Origin: Branchiostoma belcheri
Lineage: Eukaryota > Chordata > Leptocardii > Amphioxiformes > Branchiostomatidae
Direction of reading: 5' to 3'
DNA length: 64,000 bases
NCBI RefSeq assembly: GCF_001625305.1
Contig: NW_017804242.1
Span: 7,381,428-7,445,427, forward strand
Made by a program: the position numbers and the translations under genes. Positions 53,501-63,751 of this stretch are shown here, piece by piece (positions within the stretch are counted from its first letter, which is position 1; the number at the start of each line of letters is the position of its first letter). Below the pieces are notes generated by a model that saw nothing but the letters and a program-made list of their open reading frames with translations, was not told where the DNA came from and did not search any database.

Positions 53501-54715
53501 GGTTATAGACGTCTGGTCCTGATTATTGACCTTCTTTGACAGGAAAAGAAGAAGAAGAGGAAGAAACTAAGCAAAAACAATATGTTTTCCTTCGGTAAAC
53601 ATATTTAGGCTGACATATCATGGGCGTCTTTTCTTTCTGGCTTTTTTTGTACTGGTATCTTTTTTTTGCTAGCTAAACTTTTGACTAACTGCTAACTGAG
53701 TCCTCTAGGCAAATTCAAGTTTCTGGATTCTCAGAGACTTTTCAGAGCTGTCCCTGATCTTAACGCTCAACCCATTTAGGCATAAAACTAGACAGGCAAG
53801 GTTCTGGATACGTTAAAAAGTCACCTAAAAACCTTTAAAAAAGGAATGATACTTTCTGCCTCGGAGTCCTTTGTTTAGCACTATGCATTTGGTGCGAATA
53901 GTTTTAAGTATTGGAGGTGCTGCTATTAAACTCAGATTACAAATCTCTGAAAAGGCTACGCTTGACTAAATAATGTGCAAATTGACTAATACACTGGTCG
54001 ACGTACCAACTACTAAGTACCTAATACCAGCTCAGGAATAAAACAAGAAATAGTACTCATGTCTTCAAGTACCAGTGTTATGAACCAAGGATTGAGGTGT
54101 TCAAAAGTTTTTTTTTTCTCTATAACTATTGCAGAGTGGAACTCGCTGTCACCAAGCACAGTAGGGACATTATCACAAGTTAGCTTTAAACAATCTTTAG
54201 AGTTTGGAGTTCAAGGGTATGGTGTAATTAGTCTAACAAGTCCTTCAGTGTAATGTAGCCAGCTACCGCCGGGCCTACGAAGTGTGTGTTAAGCCGAAAG
54301 GGGGTTATACCGGTTGTAAAGATATAGATACAGAAATAATCTAATTATGTACCTGTTGAATTGGAGAAGCTGGGAGTGCTGAGACCCTTGACGATGTCCG
54401 TTGCTGTTCCGACCGTGACGGCAGCCATCACAACAGCAAAAGCAAACGTCAATATTTTGGCAATCTAATAAGTGTAAAAATGCAGAATTAGAAATAGCAA
54501 AATTAGATTATTAATTACTACATCAATGTTACAAAGACAGCAAAGTATAAGAATAGAATATTAGAAAAGAAAAAAAAGGGCTGAGTTAAAATTGAAGCGT
54601 TAAAAAGTTAACTAAAACCCCTAATTAAATTAACAATTGTTTGAGCTTCTCTCAACTTTTTCTTTAAAAAAAAACGTGTTGTTACCTGTAGTTGTACGTT
54701 CGGGCTGGTTTTAGG

Positions 54716-54754
<39 letters not shown>

Positions 54755-54791
54755 AACACACACACACACACACAGACACACACACTCACAA

Positions 54792-54824
<33 letters not shown>

Positions 54825-57800
54825 CACACACACAATACAGTATACACCAAAATATCAAAATGGCTTAGTTCAAATCAACAAACTTTGATAGAACCCATCA
54901 ACAGATTTATAATTCTGTTGTCTCAGACACTGTCATTCCAATTCAACAAAATCTATTTCTTAGTTCTGTGTTACCTGTAGCTGTACATTCTGGTTAGTTT
55001 TGAGACACAGCAGAGCGAACCCCACAGACGTGAGGACCAGCAGCACCATGGAGATCACGGGATCAACACCGTACGCCACGCTCATGCCACCTGTTGGTTC
55101 ATAAACAGAAAACTTAACAACAGACATCGAACAAATTAACATCGATATGTTAACACCTTTTATCCACTCTTCATTGACATTGACGTAATGCATACCACAA
55201 ATCAGGATCCCTCAGGCACTATATGCATTTCCTACGTATAGTAAAAGAATATTAAATTCCTAACGATGTGCAATATATTTGTTTCTCATAAAAGGTAATG
55301 ACTGGACTAAAGAGGCTAACGTTATACGTTCATGAAAAATATATTTTTTCTATCTAATATGAATTTGACAAAAAAAGTGCACTCGTGCAAATTTTGTGAA
55401 TACCAAATGTTTTACCATAACCGATTCTTAATGCTGCAAGTATTGCTAATTGCTTTTAATTACCGATGGCATACGAGAGGTAAAATGAATCAAATCAGTC
55501 ACATTTATGTTGCATATATATTTATAGTAGGACATCGTACGCTTTTGATTAAATTGTCAAGCAGGCTTTTTTGTAACAAGACGGCAAAATTTTGTACGAC
55601 TATTTTCCAAGCGCCCTTAGTTTGCAATCGCATGAAGATCGTACGTCAAAAAATCCCTTCATTCAGATTGCATGTTAAATGTGGCCAAATTCTGTACCTG
55701 CGATCAACAGCATGCATGTTCCAGGTCCAATCAAAGTAGCGAAGAGCAACAGCAGCTGGTACAGGATGAACAGCCGGGAGATGTTGGAGTTTTTTCTGAC
55801 AAGCGTCTTCCATTTCTAAAAGAAAAAGAAAAAAATAAAGGCTGCTGACACGCCTGATATTAGATCAAATTTAAATATCTGCATGGAAATGTGCATTAAC
55901 AATACACCAGTGGATTTTAGGGCAAAATGTCGAATAAACAGTTACTGTGATAAAATTTGTTTAGACCAGGTAAAAGGAGGATCGTTGATCGACACGATGG
56001 CCCTGAAAAAACTTTCGAACTAAGCAACTTAGTGGTTTGCGCAGTTGACAAAGGTTGTCCCTCTTGACCACCGGTACCGTAGCTTGCGTAGATGACAAAC
56101 TTGTCCCTGTTGACCACCGTAGCTTGCGCAGTTGACAAAGGTTGTCCCTCTTGACCACCGTAGCTTAAGAAGGTATGGGCAGCAAAAGTGTAGTACGTAT
56201 ACATACCTGTACAACCAACACCAGGTTGGCTACGGTCGAGGGAAGCCACCGACGGCGCTGTTTGAAGAACTCGTCGAAGGACTCCGGACAGAAGGTGGAG
56301 TCTTCAGACACGGCAGAGTACTCAAGTTTCCAGCCGCTCTCAACCTACAGAAATTTAAAAAAAATCAAATACAGGTAACTGACCATTTAACAGTGTTTTA
56401 CTTATATCTAATTACACTGATGATCTCTATACGTCTAGTTAGAAAACGATAACAAATACATCCGAAAATTATTTTCGAAAGCAATTGTTCTGTAGAATTT
56501 TTATTGTTGAATAATGTACTGTCTACTGCCATTACTGCTACTACTACTACTACTACTACTACCACTCTACCACTACTACTACTATTATACTGCTGCTATC
56601 ACTACTGCTACTACCATTACTACTCCTACTACTACTACTACTACTACTACTACTCTTACTACGAAAATGTGAAAGCTAATAACTATTGAGTTTTTAAATG
56701 ACTTACTAAGAGTGTACAGAACCACCTGTCCTCGCCCATGTCCTTGATGAGGAACTCGTTTGCCTTGGTGACGTGTGTGGAGTACTCCGCCAGCCCGTCA
56801 CGGACAGCTTTAGCTCGGTAGACGGAGAAACAGCCGGGACAGCACAGCACCGTGCCAAGGACGTTGTTAGCCGCCTGTCACAAAAACGAAACATTTTTCT
56901 TATATAAGCCTAATCCGTGCAAGCTTCGTATTCCACATCTACTTTAAACGCAGAGGAAAAGTAGCCCAATTATTACTTCACTTGACCCATTTTCAGGCAT
57001 TGCAACAGACTCAAATTGTATATTACGACTATTTTACATTTCTCTATGGGTCAAATTCCTGTGAAAAGGAATAGTTTATGTTTAGGGATGAAAATAGGAA
57101 TATAGAGGTGTGTATCATTATACATATACTATTTCAGCCTCTAACAATAACTGAAAGAGCGCCATGGGGATCTTAACTGAATATTCAACTACTTTATGAA
57201 TTATAACTATGACGAGGACAGGGTGGCCGACCTGTAGTGTCATGAATCAGTATAAGGGCAACTATTGACACAGGGGCAAAATCGCACTGGTCTTCAACAA
57301 TTAACATAATGAAAGATAAAATTAAATGGTACCTTGTTAAGCTTCACTACAGGTTAGTCGAGAACCTGGTACAACGCCACTTAGGGCAAGATGGCCGTGA
57401 CGTTTCGAACCAAAATGGCAGTACCAAGGGTGAAACGGCACAGGTGTTGCGATATAATGAACGATAAAAATAAACTTGACCTTGTTAAGCCAGTGTCCAA
57501 TGGCGTAGTCGAAGATCTGGTACCACGCCACGGCTCCAGACCCCATCGGATGGGTACGGGCGCACACGGCACCGACAGCGGGGTCACGTGCCGTGATGTC
57601 CAGCAGGGCCTTGGCTGCTTCCGGGGTGAACTTCACGTCAGCATCGGTCACCAGGAGATACGTGTTCTCTAGGTTGTCAGCTGGGACAAAGAAAGGTTGT
57701 ACGCATCGTGGCTTTACCACTTTTGTTTTGAAAGTCATAATTATTATCAAATAAACAAATATTAACAAATTAATACAAATCCCCAGGTCACGCCTACGGT

Positions 57801-60800
57801 ATTGTTTGATTGGTTAAGGGGTTGTAATTAGGATAATCTAATGCAACAATAAGGTTCGGATTTCTATTTAAACCATATCGAATTTATTAAAAAATGTCAA
57901 AGTTTAGGCTATTGTTTATGGCGCTTTTTTGGAAACCTCCAGATGTGGTCTATGAAAAAACTGTGTAGAATATTTTCCCTTCTGTTTGCTACGTTGATCA
58001 CTGCAACTCGACTTTTGATGCTACTTATCATATTCAAAGAATGTATATCAGTCCTGTATAAGTTAGGCCTTATAAAACAAGCCATATTTGGGTCCATCAA
58101 CTAGCATGAGCTGGGCATGAAAATTCACCTGTGTTTGTACAAGTCATTATGAAATAAAGACTAAACTTTCCTTCCAACAATGGAATGAATCAGGGACTTA
58201 CCACAAATTTTCGGCTGACTTCTTCAACCTTGTAAAGTAAAGTGTACCGGAGATTCCATATGAATGTTTCGCGATACCTACAGCGAGTTTACAGAGCTAT
58301 GACGTTGGGTTTCCAGGAATCTTGTTTTTAGTAGTTAGAGGAGTGAATGAGACAGTCTACATTAGAGCTCATAGACCTAGCCTGAACAGAGACGGGGGGC
58401 GACACAAGTTATCTGGCACGTATGAGCTGTTACTACGGCCACGTGTCTCTTTTGTCACTTTCCAAGAGTGGGTGGGTCCATTCTATGAACAAGGTTGAAG
58501 CAGCCTGCAGAAAATTTGTGGTAGGTCCCTAATTCATTCCAGTGTTGGGAGGAAAGTTTTGTCTTTATTTCATGATAACATTAACTGTATCATACCAATG
58601 TGATGTCCCAGGATCTCGAAGCGCATGCTGCGGGAACCGTGTCCCTGGATGGGGTAGATCCGGAGATAGCGGGTCTCAACCGGCTCCTCCAGGAGGACTC
58701 TTACCGCATCGTTACCGCTTGTCGGTGTGATGGTGAAGGTCTGGAATAGGAAATGTTACGACTTGATTTAGAAGCCGTCATTTGCATTGTTAACTTAACA
58801 TACACTGTGGAATGGACTGAAGACAATAACGTTACATGACGTAACTCACTAAAATTTAGGTTAAAGACACCAAGAGACTCTAGCTCCAATAGACCGTTCT
58901 TTAACTGTCAAGTAGAAGTCACAACATTCCGTGTGTAAAAAGTCCTCACTTTTTTCAGCTCTAGATCTCCTAGCTCTGATTGGCCTTTATGCTTTCGCCA
59001 ATCAAATATAGAAGATTATTATGTAATCCTTGTGTTCCTAGATCATAACGTGGTTAGCACTGGTATTATGTCTTGGGTGTTAGGACTTTGTCACATGTCA
59101 TGTTATGATAATTCATTGTGTTGACCCGTTAATTGTAGTTTTTGTGTACATGTGTGGCGCTGTAAAAAAATAAATTAAAAAACTTGAGTGCAGCGCCAAA
59201 AGGTCCTTGTTATTGTATTGTTATATATATACAAAAATTAAGTTTTAGTGTCAATGAAAATTTGAAGGTACATTTCTTCAGGTTTAAATCATAAAAAAAG
59301 TACTAAATAAAGAATTGTGTAGGACAAATGTGTGACTATATATATAGGAATTTTCGCGGTTTGTAATCGTGTGACAATCATACGATAAAATATTACCAGG
59401 ACCTTACCTACCAAAGATAATCATCGTACCTTGACTTCACCGTCAGGACCCTCCCCGTACCGGCGCCAGTCACCGTCCCCCAGTCCGGATGATATAGGAG
59501 TGGACTTGTCCAGATAACGGATCTCAAAACTCTTCACCCATTCCTCAGCGTAGGGATGTCCCTGTACCACTAACCCAGTCACGGCCATCGGCTCACTCAG
59601 GTCAACCTTTGTGAGATAATCAGAAAGATCTGAAATGATCTATTGTGCATTATTTATAGTCTGGTTCTAATTATGTGTTGAAGTCTCCTTTCGATTCCCT
59701 TGATACGAATACATTAACCTGCTATTGAGTAGGCTATTGAATATATTATCCCTTTTAAAGAGATGTGGTGGACACAACTGACTAAACAGAAAATTCATTG
59801 GTAGTTGAAATGAATTCAATTAATACTGTAATGTGTATGTTTTAAGATTGTTGTCTATAAAATCCTACTGTTTACGCCATATACATGTATTTCATAAAAT
59901 TTATGAAACATCAAGTATTGGTCACCCATCAGTGGCATAAAAGTCTCTTATGTTTGAAAGGTAAACTTTTCAAAGGTATTCATTGAACTTAACATGTAAT
60001 CTATCATCTATCAAAATTTTATACAATTCTGCTATTGCAGTTGTATCCATATCACAATTACGTATAATTAAATTTATCATATTCTAATATGGTGGACAAT
60101 GGATGTTATAATCACGTGAGTGATAGCACCAAAACGCGTTTGACGAATGTTTACATTTTATACAACTCCTTTCATTGAAACACATGTTATAGAGAACATT
60201 TTTAAAATACTGGTTTTTATAAGTTTATAATCACCTGTATGTATTGTAAGTCGTTCCCTTCTGCGGTCCAGCAGGTGGAACCGTTTAGTCTCGCTCGGTG
60301 CGGCCCGCTGCGGTCAAACGTCTGCGCTGACTTTCTGGGCGAGGAAGCCTCGATATCGTCATCCAAGATGGCGCCGGAAGACATACCCAGTGGATTGTAG
60401 TTAGCTTGGCAAATGACACATTATATCATTTTATATGAGACATTTTTAAGACAAAAAAGGGACAGTGACTTCCGTAAGATCTATGACTAAACAAACAGAT
60501 AGACACGTAGGTACAAAAGAATAATTTTATATCTACATTGTTTGGCAAACCTAATCCATGACAACAATACATTAAACAGTAACTGTCTTCGTTGTAGCTA
60601 CACGTAAGATGTGTTTTCTTTTTACAACGCATCAATTAAATATAGCTGTACTTAGATACGCCATTTTGGCTGAATTTTTGCCAGATCAAACTGGCTGATT
60701 GTAAGAATACAAAAGCTTCTTGTTGTCAATTACTGAACCTTGGTACAAAACATTGTTCATCAAAACAATTCTGTTGTACTTAATACATCTTCAAACACAC

Positions 60801-63699
60801 ACATCTACTACATGTTATAAAAAAAACTTAAAAGAACAAAGGTTTACAGGTCCATTCATTGAAACATGCTTTATTTGTACATCTTTACTTACCAAGATAG
60901 TCGAGAACGTAGGACATGTACATCACTTGACTCCATCGCTTCTTAGCCCTGACCTAAATAATGCAAATAAGAATCTAATTTCTAAGGGACACTTTATCAT
61001 TTGAAGTTGAACCCTAATATGGTGCACTGGTACTCTAATGTAAACCATTGTGTTTACTTAAAATGCATTGTAATAAACTTACTGTGCTTGTGGGGGGAGG
61101 GGGCTGGGGTCATGATGTACCTTTGAGTTGTCCTTAAGATGTACGTTAAACGACATCTTTCTCGCACCGACTCTCCAGCAGAACTGCAGCCCGTACGGAG
61201 TCTCCCACTTCTCACAGGATAACTCGTTAAAAATCGTCACGTCTGAAAACAATGAGAATACTAGGCAAGTAGGTAAGGGCATTATCTCTATGTAATGTTC
61301 TTGAAATAGTTAAATATGTAAATATGTAAATATGCCAATATGCAAATTCATGTTGAGGACATTTAACGGAAAGGTAAGGCAGTTGCATATGATAGTGCTA
61401 CATAGTAACGAGAAAAACATAAAACGAAAGGTAATATCGGCATGGATGGATGGACGGATTGGTTGATGGAAGGATGGATGGATGGATGAATGGATGGTTG
61501 GAAGGATGAAGGGATGAATGGATAGATTGATGGATGGATATCGATGGATGGATAGGGGATGGATAGAGGAAGGAAATGATGGATGGATGGATGGATGGAT
61601 GGATGAATGAATGGATGGGTGGAGGGACGGAGGGATGGATGGATTAATGAATGGGTGGATGGATAGAGGGTTGGTTGGATGGATGGATGATTGGATTTGG
61701 ACAGAAGAATGAATGGATAGATGGATGGATGGATGGATGGATGGATGGGTAAATGTTGGATGATGTATGGATGGATGGGATTCTTTTTAGTAGTAGAATT
61801 GTTTTCTCATGAGGAATATTGGGTTAAGAAAGCTCACCAAACACTACCTCCCGATGGACACATGGTCTTGTCGATGAGCGCCATGAGCTGTAACGCCCAG
61901 CGTGTCGGCTGACCCTCCTTACAGCCGCCGTCAAATCAACATACGTGGTACCTACTAATTCTGTTGGGTTTAACTTCTTCTTTTCGGGCATTTGTTTTCA
62001 TCTATAATACGTGTTTTGTTTTTATTTTAGCAGTAGAATTGTTTCTCCTGCTGAGGACTTTAAAAAAATGTAACGGCTCTCAGTGGCCAATGTGCAGATG
62101 GCGCACCAAATCCGTAAGGTGTTTTTAGCACCCAGACAGACAGATAGCCTAAGAGGTTCGGTGGGCGTCACTTCACCTTATAGGTGGGGAAGTCGTGTAA
62201 AGTGCCTTTCCCAAGGGCACAACGTCGGTCCAAGGTGAGTATCGAACCCGGGACCTCTTGGTTCCGAGTCCAACGCACTAACCGTTGCGCCACCGACGCC
62301 ACACTGCTAATAATTACACTGCTGACGCCACACTGCTGAGGAATAGTGGGTTTAGAAATACCACCGAAACCTTACCTCCCGGTGGACACATGGTCTTGTC
62401 GATGAGCGCCATGAGCTGTAACGCCCAGCGTGACGGCTGACCCTGCTTACAGCCGCCGTCAAAGAAGATGTGCGATTCAAAATGGCGGTTCGCCTCGTCC
62501 TGGAGATCGTTAGCGATCCCCCGCAAGGAGATGAGCAGCTGTTCCATTTCTTCTTCAGACTGTAGTAAGTGAGATCGACATTTTACTTTTACCACTTGCT
62601 TTAAGGCTGCCACAACCACGATAGACTGGATATCAGGCTACTGTCTCTACTTCGAGAAAACTGACACAGAAAACTTTGCGCTCAGCCAGCCTAAACAATT
62701 TTCTAAATACTTTTGTACACTGAATTAGCAAAATGACCAGGCTCACCTCATGGTACATGGTACTACAGACGTACACACACGCGTTCCGGATTGTCTTGGC
62801 ACGCCGGACAAACTGTTTCCGGTTGCTGTATTTGGTTTTCCGGCTCAGCATCAGCCACTGCTCCAGGAAAATGCTGTTGTAGCCCGGCAGCCAGAAGATC
62901 TATGTAACGAATTTATACGACAAAAAAAAACAACATATCTCATCCTTACCATGGTATGGAGTGAAATATAATAATAATAAATCATTCCAAAGTTATTATA
63001 CCATCAAAATACAGTATAATGATGCATTGTGGTCTATGGTCAAAGTTTAAGGTTCTATACTACCTATAAGCTTAGGTTCTATACTAATAAGCCGACATAA
63101 TGTGTGGCTATGCATGCAAAGACAAATGGTTATCCATATTATGGTCATCAAGCACGGCAGCAGAACGTACTGCGCCTTTGCAAAACACGTTTTTCCATTG
63201 TTTTCGTTGGATGCTCGGTCAACGTCCTACCTGAGCGTTGAAGATCTCTCAAATTAAAAGAGAGGGGATAAGATCATTTGGAAAGCTACATTTATCTATG
63301 GCAATGAAATCTTAAACTACAGTAGACAACGCTGTCGTATATTTGGCATCTTTTGCGAAGTTTTCTTCGGTCGGTGAGGTTTCCTTGCTAAGATATCGCT
63401 ATGTTGTAACGTTAGTACTACGTACTAGTAGTTAAGCCACATCACGTTGCAGCAGTATATGTGCAGGAAGATTAGTTTGTATGGAAACTCAGTCTGTACA
63501 AACTAATGGAGATCGGTTTAATAAACAAACAAATAAACGGATACATCATGTATAACTTATGATTTTTGAAGAGAAGTATGTAAACTTTACCTGTGACTCC
63601 TTCTCCAGAATCCCACTAGGACTCTGCACCACCAGACTCCACACGGCGATGGTTTGTGCGATGTACAGGCCAACAGCTGCAGGGATCCCCCAGATGTAC
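45218..63699 (-). CDS. CHS: chitin synthase (GT2) with inserted F5/8C domain and tandem SAM domains; N-terminus outside window
   Basis: Polymerises UDP-GlcNAc into chitin at the plasma membrane. Exons in transcription order: 63699-63591, 62899-62747, 62559-62376, 61242-61121, 60953-60893, 60404-60235, 59606-59430, 58740-58596, 57680-57481, 56874-56707, 56344-56207, 55815-55698, 55090-54975, 54464-54353, 53333-53133, 52984-52906, 52610-52489, 51998-51900, 51478-51449, 50256-50212, 50045-49960, 49253-49086, 48297-48159, 47894-47841, 47408-47306, 46360-46183, 45541-45218. All phases agree, giving 1199 readable residues and a TAG stop. Family motifs seen: [46 protein letters not shown], and SW-GTRE across a junction. 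N-terminal membrane segments (and any myosin head, known in molluscan enzymes) would lie right of the window. The small exons 51449-51478 and 50212-50256 are the least certain. Confidence 0.9.
45785..46140 (+). mobile_element. decayed copy of the 31.1 kb LINE 3' end
   Basis: Shares ATGACTAATAAACTGGTGGA, the TTTAAACAACG region and a 3' segment CGAAGGGCGGTTATACTGGC, and ends in (GATACA)n. The frame is broken. Confidence 0.65.
46975..47215 (+). mobile_element. LINE ORF C-terminus with CCHC-like motif
   Basis: Encodes [20 protein letters not shown] then KACRGLTS and a stop. This C-x2-C...SRIGLxSH motif ends the ORFs of several LINE families. An ACAAAAACAACAACAAG tail follows. Confidence 0.65.
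47499..47757 (+). mobile_element. tRNA-derived SINE, fourth tail type
   Basis: Decayed head (GTTTGGCGCAACGTCAGCG, GTTCGAGTCC), a different 3' body (GTGGGACACAACACCAGC) and an (AAATC)n tail. It lies in a chitin synthase intron. Confidence 0.75.
47841..49253 (-). CDS. CHS: CHS tandem SAM domains
   Basis: SAM1 starts in exon 50045-49960 (VEMWLPDKM) and continues in 49253-49086 with [31 protein letters not shown] and [14 protein letters not shown]2 is in 48297-48159 ([18 protein letters not shown], then [15 protein letters not shown]) and 47894-47841 ([13 protein letters not shown]-like end). SAM domains usually make homo- or hetero-oligomers. They sit in the cytosolic loop between the SWGTRE motif and the last membrane segments. 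Confidence 0.92.
48344..48605 (+). mobile_element. LINE RT C-terminus, another family
   Basis: Frame 48344-48520 encodes [20 protein letters not shown], then [19 protein letters not shown] and VRLYND, and a stop. This fits the 'F.LP..RT.R...SF....V..WN' end of LINE RTs. Tail GATTGAATAAATTGAAT. Confidence 0.6.
49270..49530 (+). repeat. interspersed repeat, copy of 22860-23112
   Basis: Direct copy of the repeat in the NMNAT gene's intron. It starts within a few bases of the acceptor of CHS exon 49253-49086. Confidence 0.75.
49960..52610 (-). CDS. CHS: CHS cytosolic linker: acidic/Ser, Pro-rich and basic segments
   Basis: Exon 52610-52489 is Thr/Ser/Asp-rich ([20 protein letters not shown]). 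Exon 51998-51900 is Pro-rich with PPLPPK and ALPPK followed by RRRK, resembling SH3 ligands. Microexon 51478-51449 ([10 protein letters not shown]) and exon 50256-50212 ([14 protein letters not shown]) were placed by splice sites and phase only. Exon 50045-49960 encodes [14 protein letters not shown], then VEMWLPDKM, the first residues of SAM1. An extra phase-1 microexon near 51280-51306 is possible. Confidence 0.6.
50870..51120 (-). mobile_element. SINE 3' body, inverted copy of the 26.4 kb type
   Basis: Reverse complement matches 26400-26635 (GAGGTCACCTTGAGGCGCC, GACAGTTCCACAAAAATAA, GTATAAAGGCTGTGACTG), ending in an (ATT)n tail. Confidence 0.75.
52272..52312 (-). ncRNA. broken hammerhead-like motif 4 (same repeat as motif 3)
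   Basis: Same flanking repeat as 25800-25930 and the same stem, but the first core box reads CAGACGA instead of CTGACGA. An essential core U is changed, so it should be inactive. Confidence 0.4.
52906..55815 (-). CDS. CHS: CHS membrane cluster ending in SW-GTRE
   Basis: Exons 55815-55698, 55090-54975, 54464-54353 and 53333-53133 each encode one or two hydrophobic helices (for example [69 protein letters not shown]). This is the usual post-catalytic channel bundle. The conserved SW-GTRE motif spans the junction from 53133 to exon 52984-52906, followed by a Ser/Gly stretch and WREMWW. Confidence 0.9.
53965..54340 (+). mobile_element. copy of the 31.1 kb LINE 3' end
   Basis: Encodes [18 protein letters not shown] and [11 protein letters not shown]. 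The 3' part has GAAAGGGGGTTATACCGG and a GATATAGATACAG tail. It lies just downstream (on +) of a chitin synthase membrane exon. Confidence 0.65.
54718..54835 (+). repeat. (CA)n microsatellite
   Basis: Long CA run with a few interruptions in a chitin synthase intron. It creates a spurious Cys/Val frame on the - strand. Confidence 0.98.
56034..56166 (+). repeat. tandem repeat of ~42-48 bp units
   Basis: Three units share TTGACAAAGGTTGTCCC and TTGACCACCG; intronic. Confidence 0.85.
56207..57680 (-). CDS. CHS: CHS catalytic core exons (DAD, GEDRW, QRRRW)
   Basis: Exon 57680-57481 encodes [33 protein letters not shown] and [15 protein letters not shown]. Exon 56874-56707 encodes [14 protein letters not shown] and [11 protein letters not shown]. 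Exon 56344-56207 encodes [19 protein letters not shown]. These contain the metal-binding Asp residues, the catalytic-base Asp region (EDRW) and the QxxRW product-tunnel motif, so the enzyme looks catalytically complete. Confidence 0.93.
56530..56655 (+). repeat. (ACT)n compound microsatellite
   Basis: ACT/ATT/CCT trinucleotide units with interruptions, in a chitin synthase intron. Confidence 0.95.
57332..57382 (-). pseudogene. decayed duplicate of the 3' end of the CHS DAD exon
   Basis: ACCTTGTTAAGC...AGTCGAGAACCTGGTAC AACGCCAC resembles the exon end at 57479-57531 (ACCTTGTTAAGC...AGTCGAAGATCTGGTACC). It is about 150 bp downstream in the transcript and has several mismatches. Confidence 0.5.
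58144..58579. mobile_element. foldback MITE with ~95 bp inverted arms
   Basis: The left arm (ATGAAATAAAGACTAAACTT through TTCAACCTTGT) is repeated inverted at about 58485-58579. It lies in the intron between the last F5/8C exon and the DAD exon. Half-copies occur at 20826-20925 and 46495-46610. Confidence 0.7.
58596..60404 (-). CDS. CHS: F5/8 type C (discoidin) module inserted within CHS catalytic domain
   Basis: Exons 60404-60235, 59606-59430 and 58740-58596 (492 nt, 164 residues) show the whole module: [58 protein letters not shown], then RYLRIYPI and [10 protein letters not shown]. Such modules normally bind glycans, lipids or proteins. Its borders are phase-1 introns on both sides, so removing it would join LDYL to [16 protein letters not shown] in frame, the usual chitin-synthase order. 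The two Cys that normally close the fold are Asn and His here. Confidence 0.9.
60893..61242 (-). CDS. CHS: CHS catalytic exons ending [16 protein letters not shown]
   Basis: Exon 61242-61121 encodes [14 protein letters not shown] and [10 protein letters not shown]. Exon 60953-60893 encodes [17 protein letters not shown]. Both are hallmark blocks of chitin synthases (consensus TPYGLxLxWxLG, [20 protein letters not shown]). The second exon ends in phase 1, exactly where the F5/8C module is spliced in. Confidence 0.92.
61440..61758 (+). repeat. (TGGA)n degenerate satellite
   Basis: More than 300 bp of GGAT/TGGA units with drift, in the intron that also holds the duplicated exon fragment. Confidence 0.97.
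61836..61931 (-). pseudogene. partial tandem duplicate of a CHS catalytic exon
   Basis: About 95 bp nearly identical to the 3' part of exon 62559-62376, including the GGGAG|GTAG donor. The in-frame translation [20 protein letters not shown] is intact. The 5' part of the exon and its acceptor are absent. The flanking intron sequence (GAGGAATATTGGGTTAAGAA) is also duplicated, so this is a segmental duplication offset by about 535 bp. Confidence 0.8.
62178..62302 (-). mobile_element. tRNA-derived SINE head
   Basis: Reverse strand reads GGCGTCGGTGGCGCAACGG, then GGTTCGATACTC, then CCCTTGGGAAAGGCAC. Only the 5' part is present. It lies between a catalytic exon and its partial duplicate. Confidence 0.75.
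62376..63699 (-). CDS. CHS: CHS exons: membrane segment and start of catalytic domain
   Basis: Exon 63699-63591 encodes a hydrophobic membrane helix ([20 protein letters not shown]). Exon 62899-62747 encodes [14 protein letters not shown], a basic stretch, then [10 protein letters not shown], the first chitin-synthase catalytic strand. Exon 62559-62376 encodes [14 protein letters not shown] and SHIFFDGGC, the next conserved block. Its 3' part is duplicated in the following intron (61836-61931). Confidence 0.9.
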
Positions 63700-63751
63700 C
63701 TGTTATAGGAACAATACTAGAGATTCAACAATTTTGCAAGCCTGAGGCTAT

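Noticed and set aside
54608-54850. Cys/Val-rich frame on the - strand
   Set aside because: Translation of the (CA)n run, not a protein gene.
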